Source: JACVRW01 sp963837445 (GTDB taxonomy: Bacteria > Actinomycetota > Thermoleophilia > Solirubrobacterales > Thermoleophilaceae). From it: a stretch of DNA of 64,000 bases. Position 1 is the first letter of the stretch. Every line of letters begins with the position of its first letter. Shown here in pieces: positions 33,952-41,846 of this stretch. Under the pieces are notes generated by a model that had not been told where the DNA came from, did no database searches, and worked only from the letters and a program-made list of their open reading frames with translations. Location of the stretch: positions 248,001-312,000 of the forward strand of contig CAWINK010000003.1 in the NCBI GenBank assembly GCA_963837445.1, given 5' to 3'. A program made the translations under genes and the position numbers.

Positions 33952-34590
33952 GTGGCCGTCGCAGAGATGGAACCGGATGCCATCGAGATCCGCGTGCTCG
34001 GGTGTCTGATCGAGAAGCAGCGCACGACGCCCGACGTCTATCCCCTGACGCTGAACGCGCTTCGGCTGGCGTGCAACCAGTCCACGAACCGCGATCCGGT
34101 GGTGGACTACGACGAGAACACGATCCGCGCCGGCGTCGACCGTCTCATCCAGCGCAAGTGGGCCACGCTCGCGAGCTGGTCCAACCGCCGCTCGATGAAA
34201 TACCGGCACACGCTCGACGGCGCCCTTGGCCTCGACGACGCGGAGATGGCGATCCTCGACGTGCTCATGCTGCGCGGCGCCCAGACGCCGGGGGAGCTGA
34301 AGTCGCGCACAGAGCGGCTGCACCGGTTCGCCGGCATGGACGAGCTGGGCGAGACGCTTGAGCGTCTGATCGAGCGCCAGTTGGTCGTGCGTCTCGATCG
34401 CCGGCCCGGACAGCGCGAGGAGCGCTACAGGGAGCTGCTCGGCGGCGACGAATCTCTGGACGGTGAGCCGGAGCCAGTCCCCCAGGAGGCCGCGTCCGAG
34501 GGCCTCGAACAGCGCCTCGAGCGGCTCGAGAACGAGGTCGCGGAGGTCAGGGCCGAGTTGCAGGCGCTACGCGAACAGCGCCCGGGCTAA
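33952..34590 (+). CDS. YceH/DUF480 family winged-helix protein
   Basis: About 212 aa from GTG 33952 (ATG at 33967 possible). DUF480 signatures: EIRVLGCLIEKQRTTPDVYPLTLNALRLACNQSTNRDPVV, TIRAGVDRLIQRKWA, LMLRGAQTPGELKSRTERLHRF. It has two winged-helix domains, followed by a C-terminal coiled coil (EQRLERLENEVAEVRAELQALREQ). The family is widespread and poorly characterised; DNA binding is assumed from the fold. Confidence 0.9.
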   Translation: MAVAEMEPDAIEIRVLGCLIEKQRTTPDVYPLTLNALRLACNQSTNRDPVVDYDENTIRAGVDRLIQRKWATLASWSNRRSMKYRHTLDGALGLDDAEMAILDVLMLRGAQTPGELKSRTERLHRFAGMDELGETLERLIERQLVVRLDRRPGQREERYRELLGGDESLDGEPEPVPQEAASEGLEQRLERLENEVAEVRAELQALREQRPG

Positions 34591-34622
34591 GTTTTCGCCG
34601 TCAGAACCCGAATAGAGGGTCT

Positions 34623-36308
34623 ATGTCCCCGGCCCTGACACTCGAGGGGGGCGTCTCAGTCCATCCCGTTCCCGCTGTGGAGCCGAGCCCGCGCTTTGCG
34701 GCACGCGTCGCCGCGGGCATATTCGCGGGCGAAGCGCTGATCCTGACTGCGGTGGCACTCCTGTCGAGCCGCTCAGATGGGCTCAGCGGTGGGCGCGTGG
34801 CGATCCCGGCGGCGTGCGCGCTTATCGCGGTCCTCCTCTACGTGTCCGCCAGCTGGATCCGTCCGCGCGTCCTTCCGGTCGCCACCGCGCTGGGCACGGT
34901 GATCGTGACCGCGCATGTCTGGAGCGCGGACTGGGCCCCCGCGCTATCGGGCGAGATGTTCTACATCTGGCTCGGTCTCTACGCCGCGTACTTCTTCAGC
35001 ACACGCCAGGCAGCCGCACAGCTCGCCTTCATGGCCGGCGCGTACCTCACAGTCCTCGTTGCCACCACGCCGCTGAACTCCGTGGCCGCCGGCTGGCTGA
35101 CTCTGGTGGGCATCCTCTTCCCCGCGGCCGGCGTGCTGCGCCTGGTGCGCGATGGGGTCAGGCAGCTCGTGAACCGACTGTCCGAGGCCGCCCTGACGGA
35201 CACGCTCACGGGCCTGAGGAACCGGCTGGCCCTCGACCGCGAACTGCACACCGAGGTGGAGCGCACGGAGGACTCCGGCCGTCCGCTGAGCGTGGTGATC
35301 GGGGACCTCGACTACTTCAAGTCGGTGAACGACCGCCTCGGCCACCGCGCCGGCGACGAGGCGCTCGTCCGCGCGGGCAGGGTGCTGCTCCGCCACCGCC
35401 GCGGGGGCGACTGCATAGCCCGCACCGGCGGCGAGGAGTTCACGATCCTGCTGCCGGGCGTGACCGAGCACGAGGCCTATCTCCTCGCCGAGAACATCCG
35501 CACCGCGGTCGAGCATGAGTTCCGTGCCGACCCCGCCGTGCTCACATTCTCCTTCGGGATCGCGACGTACCCGGACCACGGTGGCTCGGCGGACTCCGTG
35601 CTCGAGGCGGCCGACCAGGCGCTCTACGCCGCGAAGGCGCTCGGCCGCAATCGCTGCGTGATCTTCAATCCCGAGCTGTCGGCCATCTTCGCTCCCGAAG
35701 ACGGGCGTGGCGCCGACGAGTTCCAGCTATCGACGCTGGTGTCGCTTGCCGAGGCGCTCGACCTCCGCGACACCGGGACGTCCGACCACTCGTGGACCGT
35801 GGGCCGCTACTGCGGGATGATCGCCGCCGAGCTGGGGCTGCCCCCGGAGCGCGTCAAGCGCGTTGAGATCGCCGGCGTCCTGCACGACATCGGCAAGGTT
35901 GGCCTCCCGGACGCGATCCTCCAGAAGCCCGGGCCGCTCGGCAAGTCCGAGCTGGCCGAGGTTCGCACGCACCCGGAGATCGGCGCCCAGATCCTCAACA
36001 GCCGCGGGCTCGAGGACCTGCGCGAGTGGATCCTCGGGCACCACGAACGCCCTGACGGCAAGGGCTATCCGGCCGGACTGACCGACTCCGAGATCCCGCT
36101 CGAGGCGAAGATCCTCGCCGTGGCCGACGCCTACGAGGCGATGACGTCCGACCGCGTCTACCGCGCCGGCATCGAGGAGCGCGCGGCCCGCGCCGAGCTG
36201 CTGCGCTGCTCGGGAGATCAGTTCGACTCGCGGGTCGTGGCCGCCTTCCTCACCGCGCTGAACAGCGGGGACGCGAGCAGTAGCGTCCGCGACGTTGAAG
36301 TCGCCTAA
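34623..36308 (+). CDS. Membrane GGDEF-HD-GYP protein (c-di-GMP turnover)
   Basis: About 561 aa, ATG start. Five or six membrane segments (residues 27-185) form the sensor. GGDEF domain: DTLTGLRNRLALDRE, DLDYFKSVND, active loop GGEEF at about 269-273, so diguanylate cyclase activity is possible. HD-GYP domain: LHDIGKVGLPD with HD at about 421, and HHERPDGKGYP at about 473, the complete phosphodiesterase signature. The protein could therefore both make and break c-di-GMP. It overlaps by 14 bases a Nudix gene. Relevant to the predicted c-di-GMP riboswitch at 12.1 kb. Confidence 0.92.
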   Translation: MSPALTLEGGVSVHPVPAVEPSPRFAARVAAGIFAGEALILTAVALLSSRSDGLSGGRVAIPAACALIAVLLYVSASWIRPRVLPVATALGTVIVTAHVWSADWAPALSGEMFYIWLGLYAAYFFSTRQAAAQLAFMAGAYLTVLVATTPLNSVAAGWLTLVGILFPAAGVLRLVRDGVRQLVNRLSEAALTDTLTGLRNRLALDRELHTEVERTEDSGRPLSVVIGDLDYFKSVNDRLGHRAGDEALVRAGRVLLRHRRGGDCIARTGGEEFTILLPGVTEHEAYLLAENIRTAVEHEFRADPAVLTFSFGIATYPDHGGSADSVLEAADQALYAAKALGRNRCVIFNPELSAIFAPEDGRGADEFQLSTLVSLAEALDLRDTGTSDHSWTVGRYCGMIAAELGLPPERVKRVEIAGVLHDIGKVGLPDAILQKPGPLGKSELAEVRTHPEIGAQILNSRGLEDLREWILGHHERPDGKGYPAGLTDSEIPLEAKILAVADAYEAMTSDRVYRAGIEERAARAELLRCSGDQFDSRVVAAFLTALNSGDASSSVRDVEVA

Positions 36309-36696
36309 GCGCTCCGTCTCACTCGTGATCGAGGGCCCCGAGGGGCTGCTGCTCGTGCGCCGGCCGGACGACGACGAGAGCCTGCCCGGCGTGTGGGGCC
36401 TGCCGGCGGTGAGCCTGGCGCCGGGAGAGTCCGAGGAGGATGCGGTACGCCGCGCGGGCCGCGACAAGCTCGGAGTGGAGGCGGAGCCGGTGGAGCCCGT
36501 GGGCCGCGAGGGCGGCATGACCGACTGGAGCGCGCGCGTCACGGCCGGCGAGCCGGCCGTGCCTCAGCCGGGTGCGAACACGCAGTACACGGACCTGCGC
36601 TGGGGCGAGCCCGCCGACCTGATCCCGGCCGCGCGCGAGGGATCGCTCTGCTGCCGGGCGCTGCTGGGCGCCCGCGGTCTAGATTGGGGCCCGTGA
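36295..36696 (+). CDS. Nudix-fold protein with degenerate catalytic box
   Basis: About 133 aa from TTG 36295, inside the end of the preceding gene. Start SVSLVIEGPEGLLLVRRPDDDESLPGVWGLPAVSLAPGESEEDAV is Nudix-like. The Nudix box, however, reads GE-SEEDAVR-RAGRDKLGV: the expected REUxEExGU has become RAGRDKLGV, so the metal-binding glutamates are replaced by A, D and K. Probably not an active pyrophosphohydrolase; perhaps a binding or regulatory partner of the intact Nudix protein whose GTG start overlaps this stop. Confidence 0.78.
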   Translation: MKSPKRSVSLVIEGPEGLLLVRRPDDDESLPGVWGLPAVSLAPGESEEDAVRRAGRDKLGVEAEPVEPVGREGGMTDWSARVTAGEPAVPQPGANTQYTDLRWGEPADLIPAAREGSLCCRALLGARGLDWGP

Positions 36697-37340
36697 CCAC
36701 GCGACCGGGAGTGCTCGCCCGGGGTCCCTGGCGGCCGGACCAGGTGGAGGCGAGCTGGCGCGATGAGGCCTTCGAGGTTCCCGCCGAGGTCGCGCGGCTG
36801 GCGGACGGTGCTGTGGAGGGCCTGCGCGAGCGCGGCTCGCCCGCACACGACGGACTCGCCACGCGCATGGTGGGCTTCGAGGCCGACGGCGAGCGCCTGC
36901 GGCTGGAGCTTCAGCCGGTGCGCTGGGCGCTGCGCCTGCTCGACGACGCCTCGGACAGCCTCACTGCGCTCTGCGTGGTGCGCGCCGAGGACGGCCGCTG
37001 GCTGGCGGGCCGCCGCGCCGGCTGGGTGTCCACCTGGGCGAACCGCTGGGCCCTCGGCGCCGGCGGAGCGGTGGACCTCGGTGAGAGCCCCGCCGAGACG
37101 CTGTCGCGCGAGCTTCAGGAGGAGTGGCAGCTCGAGCCGGATCAGCTGTCGGTCGAGGCGCTGTTGGCGCTGCCGGGCGGGATGAACATGCTGGTGGGGC
37201 TCGCCACGGTGCCCGACCGCTGCGAGCCCGTGCCCGACGCCGAGCACGACGAGTGGACCTGGTGGCCCGCCGACATCGACCGCTGGCCCGCCGAGGCGGA
37301 CGAGCGGCTCAAGCTGATGGCAGCCCTACTGGGCAGCTGA
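36693..37340 (+). CDS. Nudix hydrolase family protein
   Basis: About 215 aa from GTG 36693 (GTGA overlap with the degenerate Nudix gene). A 90-residue N-terminal extension (GPWRPDQVEASWRDEAFEVPAEVARLAD..) precedes the Nudix domain DSLTALCVVRAEDGRWLAGRRAGWVSTWANRWALGAGGAVDLGESPAETLSRELQEEWQLEPD. The Nudix box is nearly canonical (GGAVDLGE-x7-RELQEEWQL; the usual Gly is Gln). It should hydrolyse a nucleoside diphosphate-linked substrate. The 3' end overlaps the convergent msrA by 32 bases. Confidence 0.85.
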   Translation: MTTRPGVLARGPWRPDQVEASWRDEAFEVPAEVARLADGAVEGLRERGSPAHDGLATRMVGFEADGERLRLELQPVRWALRLLDDASDSLTALCVVRAEDGRWLAGRRAGWVSTWANRWALGAGGAVDLGESPAETLSRELQEEWQLEPDQLSVEALLALPGGMNMLVGLATVPDRCEPVPDAEHDEWTWWPADIDRWPAEADERLKLMAALLGS

Positions 37341-37965
37341 CGCCCGTGCCGCCGATCCCGCAGTAGCCGCCCGGGTTCTTGGCGAGGTACTGCTGGTGGT
37401 AGTCCTCGGCGTAGAAGAACTCCGGCGCGTCCACGATCTCGGTGGTGATGTCGCCGAAGCCCGAGTCCCGCAGCCGCTCCTGGAAGCGCTCGCGCGAGGC
37501 CTCGGCGGCTGCTCGCTGGGCGTCCGAGGTCACGTAGATCGCGGAGCGGTACTGGGTGCCCACGTCGCCTCCCTGACGCATGCCCTGCGTCGGGTCGTGG
37601 CCCTCCCAGAAGAGGCGCAGCAGCTCGTCGTAGGAGATCTCGTCGGGGCGGAAGGCCACGAGCACGACCTCGTTGTGCCCGGTGCGCCCGCTACAGACCT
37701 CCTCGTAGGTCGGGTTCGGCGTGTAGCCGCCCGCGTAGCCCGCCGCGGTGGTGTAGACGCCGGGCGCCTGCCAGAAGCCGCGCTCGGCTCCCCAGAAGCA
37801 GCCCATGCCGAAGATCGCCGTCTCCACGCCCTCGGGGAATGGCGGCTCGAGCGGCGTGCCGAGCACAAAATGCGTGTCGGGCACGTCGAAGGGGCGGGTG
37901 TCGCGGCCGGGGAGGGCGTCGGCCGGCTCGGGCATCGCGGTCTTGTCGCGGAAGAGGAAGCTCAT
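37309..37965 (-). CDS. msrA: Peptide methionine sulfoxide reductase A
   Basis: About 218 aa, ATG 37965. Catalytic motif GMGCFWGAERGFW with Cys56; YAGGYTPNPTYEEVCSGRTGHNEVV; FFYAEDYHQQYLAKNPGGYCGIGGTGVSCP, where the C-terminal Cys residues are candidates for disulfide recycling. It reduces methionine-S-sulfoxide in proteins, with thioredoxin as usual reductant. A 40-residue N-terminal extension precedes the core. Divergent from the P450 gene (26 bases between starts). Confidence 0.95.
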   Translation of the reverse strand: MSFLFRDKTAMPEPADALPGRDTRPFDVPDTHFVLGTPLEPPFPEGVETAIFGMGCFWGAERGFWQAPGVYTTAAGYAGGYTPNPTYEEVCSGRTGHNEVVLVAFRPDEISYDELLRLFWEGHDPTQGMRQGGDVGTQYRSAIYVTSDAQRAAAEASRERFQERLRDSGFGDITTEIVDAPEFFYAEDYHQQYLAKNPGGYCGIGGTGVSCPVGLPSA

Positions 37966-37991
37966 GGTCCTTCCAGGGTAACGTCCGCTCC

Positions 37992-39176
37992 GTGGTAGAG
38001 CTCGACTATCTGGCGCCAGATCTCACGGGCCAGCGTTTCCACGAGACGATCAACGCGCTGCGCGCCGAGACCTGGATCGCCAGCTCGCCGCTCGGGTACT
38101 TCGTGCTCGACCGCGACGCCGCCACTTTCTTCCTGCGCACGAAGAGCGCCACGTTCCCCGGCCTTCGGATCGCCGAGATGTTCGGCGTGGAGGAGGGACC
38201 GCTCCTCGAGCAGATGCGCCGCAACATCCTCCACATCAACGGCGACGGGCACCGGCGGCTCCGCAACCTGGTGAACCCGGCGTTCACGCCGCGTGCCACC
38301 GAACGCTGGCGCCCCGCCATGCGCGAGTTCCTGGCGCAGCTCTGGGAGCCGCTCGAGGGCAGCGGGCGCTGCGAGTTCGTGGGGGACTTCGCGAAGCCCT
38401 ACCCGTCGCTCACGATCGCCACGGTCATGGGCGCCCCGCTTGAGGACGCGCCGCGGCTGCACGAGTGGTCGAACCTGATCCAGCGCCAGTTCGACCCGCC
38501 CAGCCTGACGAACGAGCGGGATGCGATCGAGCGCGCCTGCGGGGAGTTCTACGAGTGGGCCGGCGCGCTGATCGAGCGCCGCAAGGACGACCCTGGCGAC
38601 GATCTGATCTCCACCCTGATCGCGGCGTCGCACGAGGGCGACCGGCTCGACGACGCCGAGTGCATGAACCTGGTGCTGAACGTGCTGGTGGGCGGGGTGG
38701 ACACGACGCAGTCGCAGCTCGCCCATGGCCTGCGCGTGTTCGCGGAGCACCCGGACCAGTGGGAGCTGCTCGCCGAGCGGCCCGAGCTCGCGCCGGCGGC
38801 GGTCGAGGAGCTGCTGCGCTTTGAGCCGATCACGCCATTCACGGCGCGGCTGCTCCACGAGGAGGTGGAGTACCGGGGCGTCACGTTCCCCGTCGACAGC
38901 ATCGTGATGGTGTGCTCGTTCGCCGGCAACCGCGACGGCGTGGACGGCGACTCCGAGGCGTTCGACATCACCGCGGACCGCGGCGACGCGAAGCCGCTCA
39001 CCTTCGGCGCGGGCATCCACTACTGCCTCGGGGCCAACCTCGCGCGCGCCGAGCTTCAGGAGGCGCTGTCGTTCCTGCCCGCGCGCATGCCGGGGCTGGC
39101 CCTCGACGACGAGCCGGAGCTCGGCTCGATCCACGGCATCTACGGACTGGAGCGGTTGCCGCTGCGATGGAGCTAG
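37992..39176 (+). CDS. Cytochrome P450
   Basis: About 394 aa from GTG 37992. I-helix LVGGVDTTQSQLAHG (AGxDTT-like), ExxR in VEELLRFEPITPF, and the heme loop LTFGAGIHYCLGANLARAELQ with ligand Cys345. Length and soluble N-terminus fit bacterial class I P450s needing ferredoxin partners, none of which lie nearby. Coupled with the LLM oxidoreductase gene that begins 10 bases before its stop, suggesting a shared oxidation pathway of unknown substrate. Confidence 0.93.
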   Translation: MVELDYLAPDLTGQRFHETINALRAETWIASSPLGYFVLDRDAATFFLRTKSATFPGLRIAEMFGVEEGPLLEQMRRNILHINGDGHRRLRNLVNPAFTPRATERWRPAMREFLAQLWEPLEGSGRCEFVGDFAKPYPSLTIATVMGAPLEDAPRLHEWSNLIQRQFDPPSLTNERDAIERACGEFYEWAGALIERRKDDPGDDLISTLIAASHEGDRLDDAECMNLVLNVLVGGVDTTQSQLAHGLRVFAEHPDQWELLAERPELAPAAVEELLRFEPITPFTARLLHEEVEYRGVTFPVDSIVMVCSFAGNRDGVDGDSEAFDITADRGDAKPLTFGAGIHYCLGANLARAELQEALSFLPARMPGLALDDEPELGSIHGIYGLERLPLRWS

Positions 39177-40012
39177 GCCTCGCGCACTTCCTCACCGACT
39201 ACGGGATGCAGCCGGCTGAGCTGGCGCGCAGGGCCGAGGAGCGCGAGTTCGAGTCGCTCTTCCTGCCCGAGCACACGCACATCCCGACGAGCCGCGAGAC
39301 GCCCTACCCGGGGGGCGGCGAGCTGCCGCCGGAGTACAGCCACACGCTGGACCCGTTCGCCGCTCTTGCCGCGGCGGCGGCCGCGACCGAGCGGCTCATG
39401 CTCGGTACTGGCGTCTGCCTCGTGATCGAGCGCGATCCGATCGTGACGGCGAAGGAGGTCGCGACCGTCGACCACATCTCCGGCGGCCGCTTCCTGTTCG
39501 GGGTGGGCGCAGGCTGGAACCGCGAGGAGATGGAGAACCACGGCACCGACCCGGACACACGCTTCCGGCGCATGCGCGAGAGCGTCGAGGCCATGAAGGC
39601 GATCTGGACCCAGGACGAGGCCGAGTACCACGGTCGCATCGTCGACTTCGACCCGATCTGGTGCTGGCCGAAGCCGGTCCAGAAGCCGCACCCGCCGATA
39701 CTCGTGGGTGGGCTCGGCGAGAAGGTGCTCGACCGCGTGGTGGCCTACGGCGACGAGTGGATCCCGAACCGCGTGAAGAGCCCCGAGGACCTCGGCGGGC
39801 GGATCGTGGAGCTGCAGAGGCGCGCGGAGGCGGCGGGCCGGGCGCGCATCCCGGTCACGGTGTTCGGCGCGAAGCCCGAGGCGCGCCTGCTGGAGCGATT
39901 GAAGGACGCCGGCGTGACGCGCTCGCTCTTCTATGTCCAGCCCGGCGACCCCGGCCAGGTCGAGCGGCAGCTGGACGAGCTGGCGAAGGTGGCCGCCGAG
40001 TGGGCCGGCTAG
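39167..40012 (+). CDS. LLM-class F420-dependent oxidoreductase
   Basis: About 281 aa, ATG 39167 overlapping the P450 stop by 10 bases. Luciferase-like fold: MELGLAHFLTDYGMQPAELARRAEEREFESLFLPEHTHIP, RLMLGTGVCLVIERDPIVTAKEVATVDHISGGRFLFGVGAGWNREEMENHG and HPPILVGGLG. The pattern matches the actinobacterial probable-F420-dependent group (TIGR03619-like). Partner of the P450; the stop overlaps the convergent nucS stop by 4 bases. Confidence 0.87.
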   Translation: MELGLAHFLTDYGMQPAELARRAEEREFESLFLPEHTHIPTSRETPYPGGGELPPEYSHTLDPFAALAAAAAATERLMLGTGVCLVIERDPIVTAKEVATVDHISGGRFLFGVGAGWNREEMENHGTDPDTRFRRMRESVEAMKAIWTQDEAEYHGRIVDFDPIWCWPKPVQKPHPPILVGGLGEKVLDRVVAYGDEWIPNRVKSPEDLGGRIVELQRRAEAAGRARIPVTVFGAKPEARLLERLKDAGVTRSLFYVQPGDPGQVERQLDELAKVAAEWAG

Positions 40013-40668
40013 CCGCCGAATAGCGTCAGATCGGGCTCGCGCTCGCCCTTCAGCACCGCGAGATCGACCTCGACGCACGCGATCCCTCTCGATTCAGCGA
40101 GCGTGCGCGCCTGCGGCTTGATCGCCTGCGCGGCAAGGACGCCGCGACAGCGCTTGAGGCCGGGCTCCTCGCAGATGCGCTCCAGGTAGCGCGTGAGCTG
40201 CTCGACGGCGTCGATGGTGCCGATGCGCTTGATCTCGACGGCCACGAACTCGTCTGCCTCGTCCCGGCACATCAGATCGACGGGCCCGATGTCCGTGGGC
40301 CACTCGCGGCGCACGAGCCTGAGGCCCTCTGGTGGCGCGTCGGCCAGCAGCTCCTGAAGCTCCCGCTCGACGCCCTCCTTCTCGAGAGCGGCGGCCTCGC
40401 CCATGTCATGCGTCACGTCCGAGAGCACCTCGGCGATGCGGATCTCGATGCGATCCTCGGCGCCCCGCTTGCGCACCACGAGCAGTCCGGGCTCCTCCTC
40501 GATCACGGTGGGCGGCGTCATCCAGTTCTGCGGCTTGTAGCCACCGGTGTCGGCATGCACCATCACCGAGCCGTCCGACTTCAGCATGAGCAGCCGGAGC
40601 GCCTCCGGGAGGACGGTGGAGAGGCGGCCGGAGTAGCGGACCTCGCAGCGGGCGACGATGAGGCGCAT
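40009..40668 (-). CDS. nucS: Endonuclease NucS (mismatch repair)
   Basis: About 219 aa from ATG 40668 (MRLIVARCEVRYSGRLSTVLPEALRLLMLKSDGSVMVHAD), the standard NucS start. Nuclease motif VDLMCRDEADEFVAVEIKRIGTIDAVEQLTRYLE with the D..ExK catalytic set. The C-terminus reads LTLFGG; in NucS a C-terminal motif contacts the beta clamp. In Actinobacteria and many archaea NucS replaces MutS/MutL, cutting both strands at mismatches. This supports the taxonomic inference. Confidence 0.95.
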   Translation of the reverse strand: MRLIVARCEVRYSGRLSTVLPEALRLLMLKSDGSVMVHADTGGYKPQNWMTPPTVIEEEPGLLVVRKRGAEDRIEIRIAEVLSDVTHDMGEAAALEKEGVERELQELLADAPPEGLRLVRREWPTDIGPVDLMCRDEADEFVAVEIKRIGTIDAVEQLTRYLERICEEPGLKRCRGVLAAQAIKPQARTLAESRGIACVEVDLAVLKGEREPDLTLFGG

Positions 40669-40745
40669 GGTCGGCCCAACGTAGTCCGCGGGCTCGGACG
40701 GGGCTAACGGCGGGCATTGAAGGGGGACCCGGAAAATCAACCCCT

Positions 40746-41516
40746 TCACCGCCGCCGTAAGCGATCGAGCCCGCGCCGCGGCTTGGGCTTGAGGCGGCTC
40801 CGCGCCAGCAGCCCGCCGCCGATTCCCAACGCGGCCAGGCCGGCAGCGATCAACGTCGGCCGCGCCCTCAGCCGCCTGTACTCGTCCTCGACCTCCGGCC
40901 ACAGCGTGCCCTCGATCAGCGTCGAGGCCGCCTCCGGCGTCGCCGCCAGGTCCGAGACCGGAATCGGCTCCGAGAACGCCACCTGCACCCGCCGCGGGAC
41001 CGGGATGCCGCCGCGGAAGATCTTCTCCGTTCCGGTGATCGCGCACGGCACGAGCGGGGCGCCGGTCTCGAGTGCCAGGCGGCCCGCCCCGCGCCTCGGG
41101 TTGCCGAGCTGGTCCGGGTCCCGTATTCGCGTGCCCTCGGGGAAGAGCGCCAGCAGGCCGCCCTGGCTCAGGATCACGCGCGCGGTCTCGAGGGCGTCCG
41201 CATCCGCCTGCCCGCGCCGGACCGGGAAGGCGCCGAGTCGCACCAAGAGCCGCCCGTATCGCGCTTCGATCAACTCGGTCTTCGCCATGAAGCGCAGGTG
41301 GCGGCGCGTGCACACGCCGATGAAGAACGAGTCCCAGAAGCTCTTGTGGTTGGGCGCTATCACGGCCGCCCCATCGCGCGGGATGTGCTCAGCGCCCGAC
41401 ACATGCATGCGGAAATAGAGGCGAAACAGTGGCGCCACGATCCCGCGTACAAGCGCGTAGAACCAGCGCGAAACGCCCTTTTCCCGCGCCAGTCGATGCG
41501 CCTCCTCATTGCTCAC
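40746..41516 (-). CDS. 1-acyl-sn-glycerol-3-phosphate acyltransferase (PlsC family)
   Basis: About 256 aa, ATG 41516. Acyltransferase motifs: HX4D in NHKSFWD (His57, Asp62), the FPEGTR motif ALFPEGTRIRD, and VPCAITGTEKIF. It transfers an acyl chain to lysophosphatidic acid or a related acceptor at the membrane. A basic C-terminus with a hydrophobic stretch (TLIAAGLAALGIGGGLLARS) may add membrane contact. 77 bases upstream of nucS on the same strand. Confidence 0.9.
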   Translation of the reverse strand: MSNEEAHRLAREKGVSRWFYALVRGIVAPLFRLYFRMHVSGAEHIPRDGAAVIAPNHKSFWDSFFIGVCTRRHLRFMAKTELIEARYGRLLVRLGAFPVRRGQADADALETARVILSQGGLLALFPEGTRIRDPDQLGNPRRGAGRLALETGAPLVPCAITGTEKIFRGGIPVPRRVQVAFSEPIPVSDLAATPEAASTLIEGTLWPEVEDEYRRLRARPTLIAAGLAALGIGGGLLARSRLKPKPRRGLDRLRRR

Positions 41517-41569
41517 GGCCTGGACGCTATACGCGTTTCGGTCGCCGACACCGGGGTACCGATGACTAC

Positions 41570-41758
41570 ATGAGCATCATCGACAAGATCACGGGACGTG
41601 CCAAGAAGGCTGCCGGCGACGTGACGGGCGACGGCTCGCTGCGGGCGGAGGGCCGGCGCGAGGAGCGCAAGGGCGAGGAGAAGGAGAAGCTCGCCAACGC
41701 GCAGGAGCAGGCGGACGAGAAGGCCCAGGATGTGGCCGACCTCGAGCGCCGGACCTAG
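41570..41758 (+). CDS. CsbD-family stress protein
   Basis: About 62 aa, ATG 41570 (MSIIDKITGRAKKAAGDVTGD). Highly charged, helical, with the CsbD pattern KITGRAKKAAGDVTGDGSLRAEGRREERKGEEKEK. CsbD-like proteins are small general-stress proteins of unknown action. A strong intrinsic terminator follows at 41788. Confidence 0.85.
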   Translation: MSIIDKITGRAKKAAGDVTGDGSLRAEGRREERKGEEKEKLANAQEQADEKAQDVADLERRT

Positions 41759-41787
41759 CCGCGACGCACTCCGAAATTCAGAGGTTC

Positions 41788-41820
41788 GGACGGGCGCCCC
41801 TGGGGCGCCCGTCCGTCTTT
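41788..41820 (+). terminator. Intrinsic terminator after the CsbD gene
   Basis: Perfect inverted repeat: GGACGGGCGCC (41788-41798), loop CCTGG, GGCGCCCGTCC (41804-41814), followed by GTCTTT. The stem is 11 bp and almost all G/C, with a short T tract. It lies between the CsbD stop (41758) and the AI-2E permease start (41847), both on the plus strand. Confidence 0.75.
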
Positions 41821-41846
41821 CCAGGGGCGTACCGTAGGCCGCGCCG

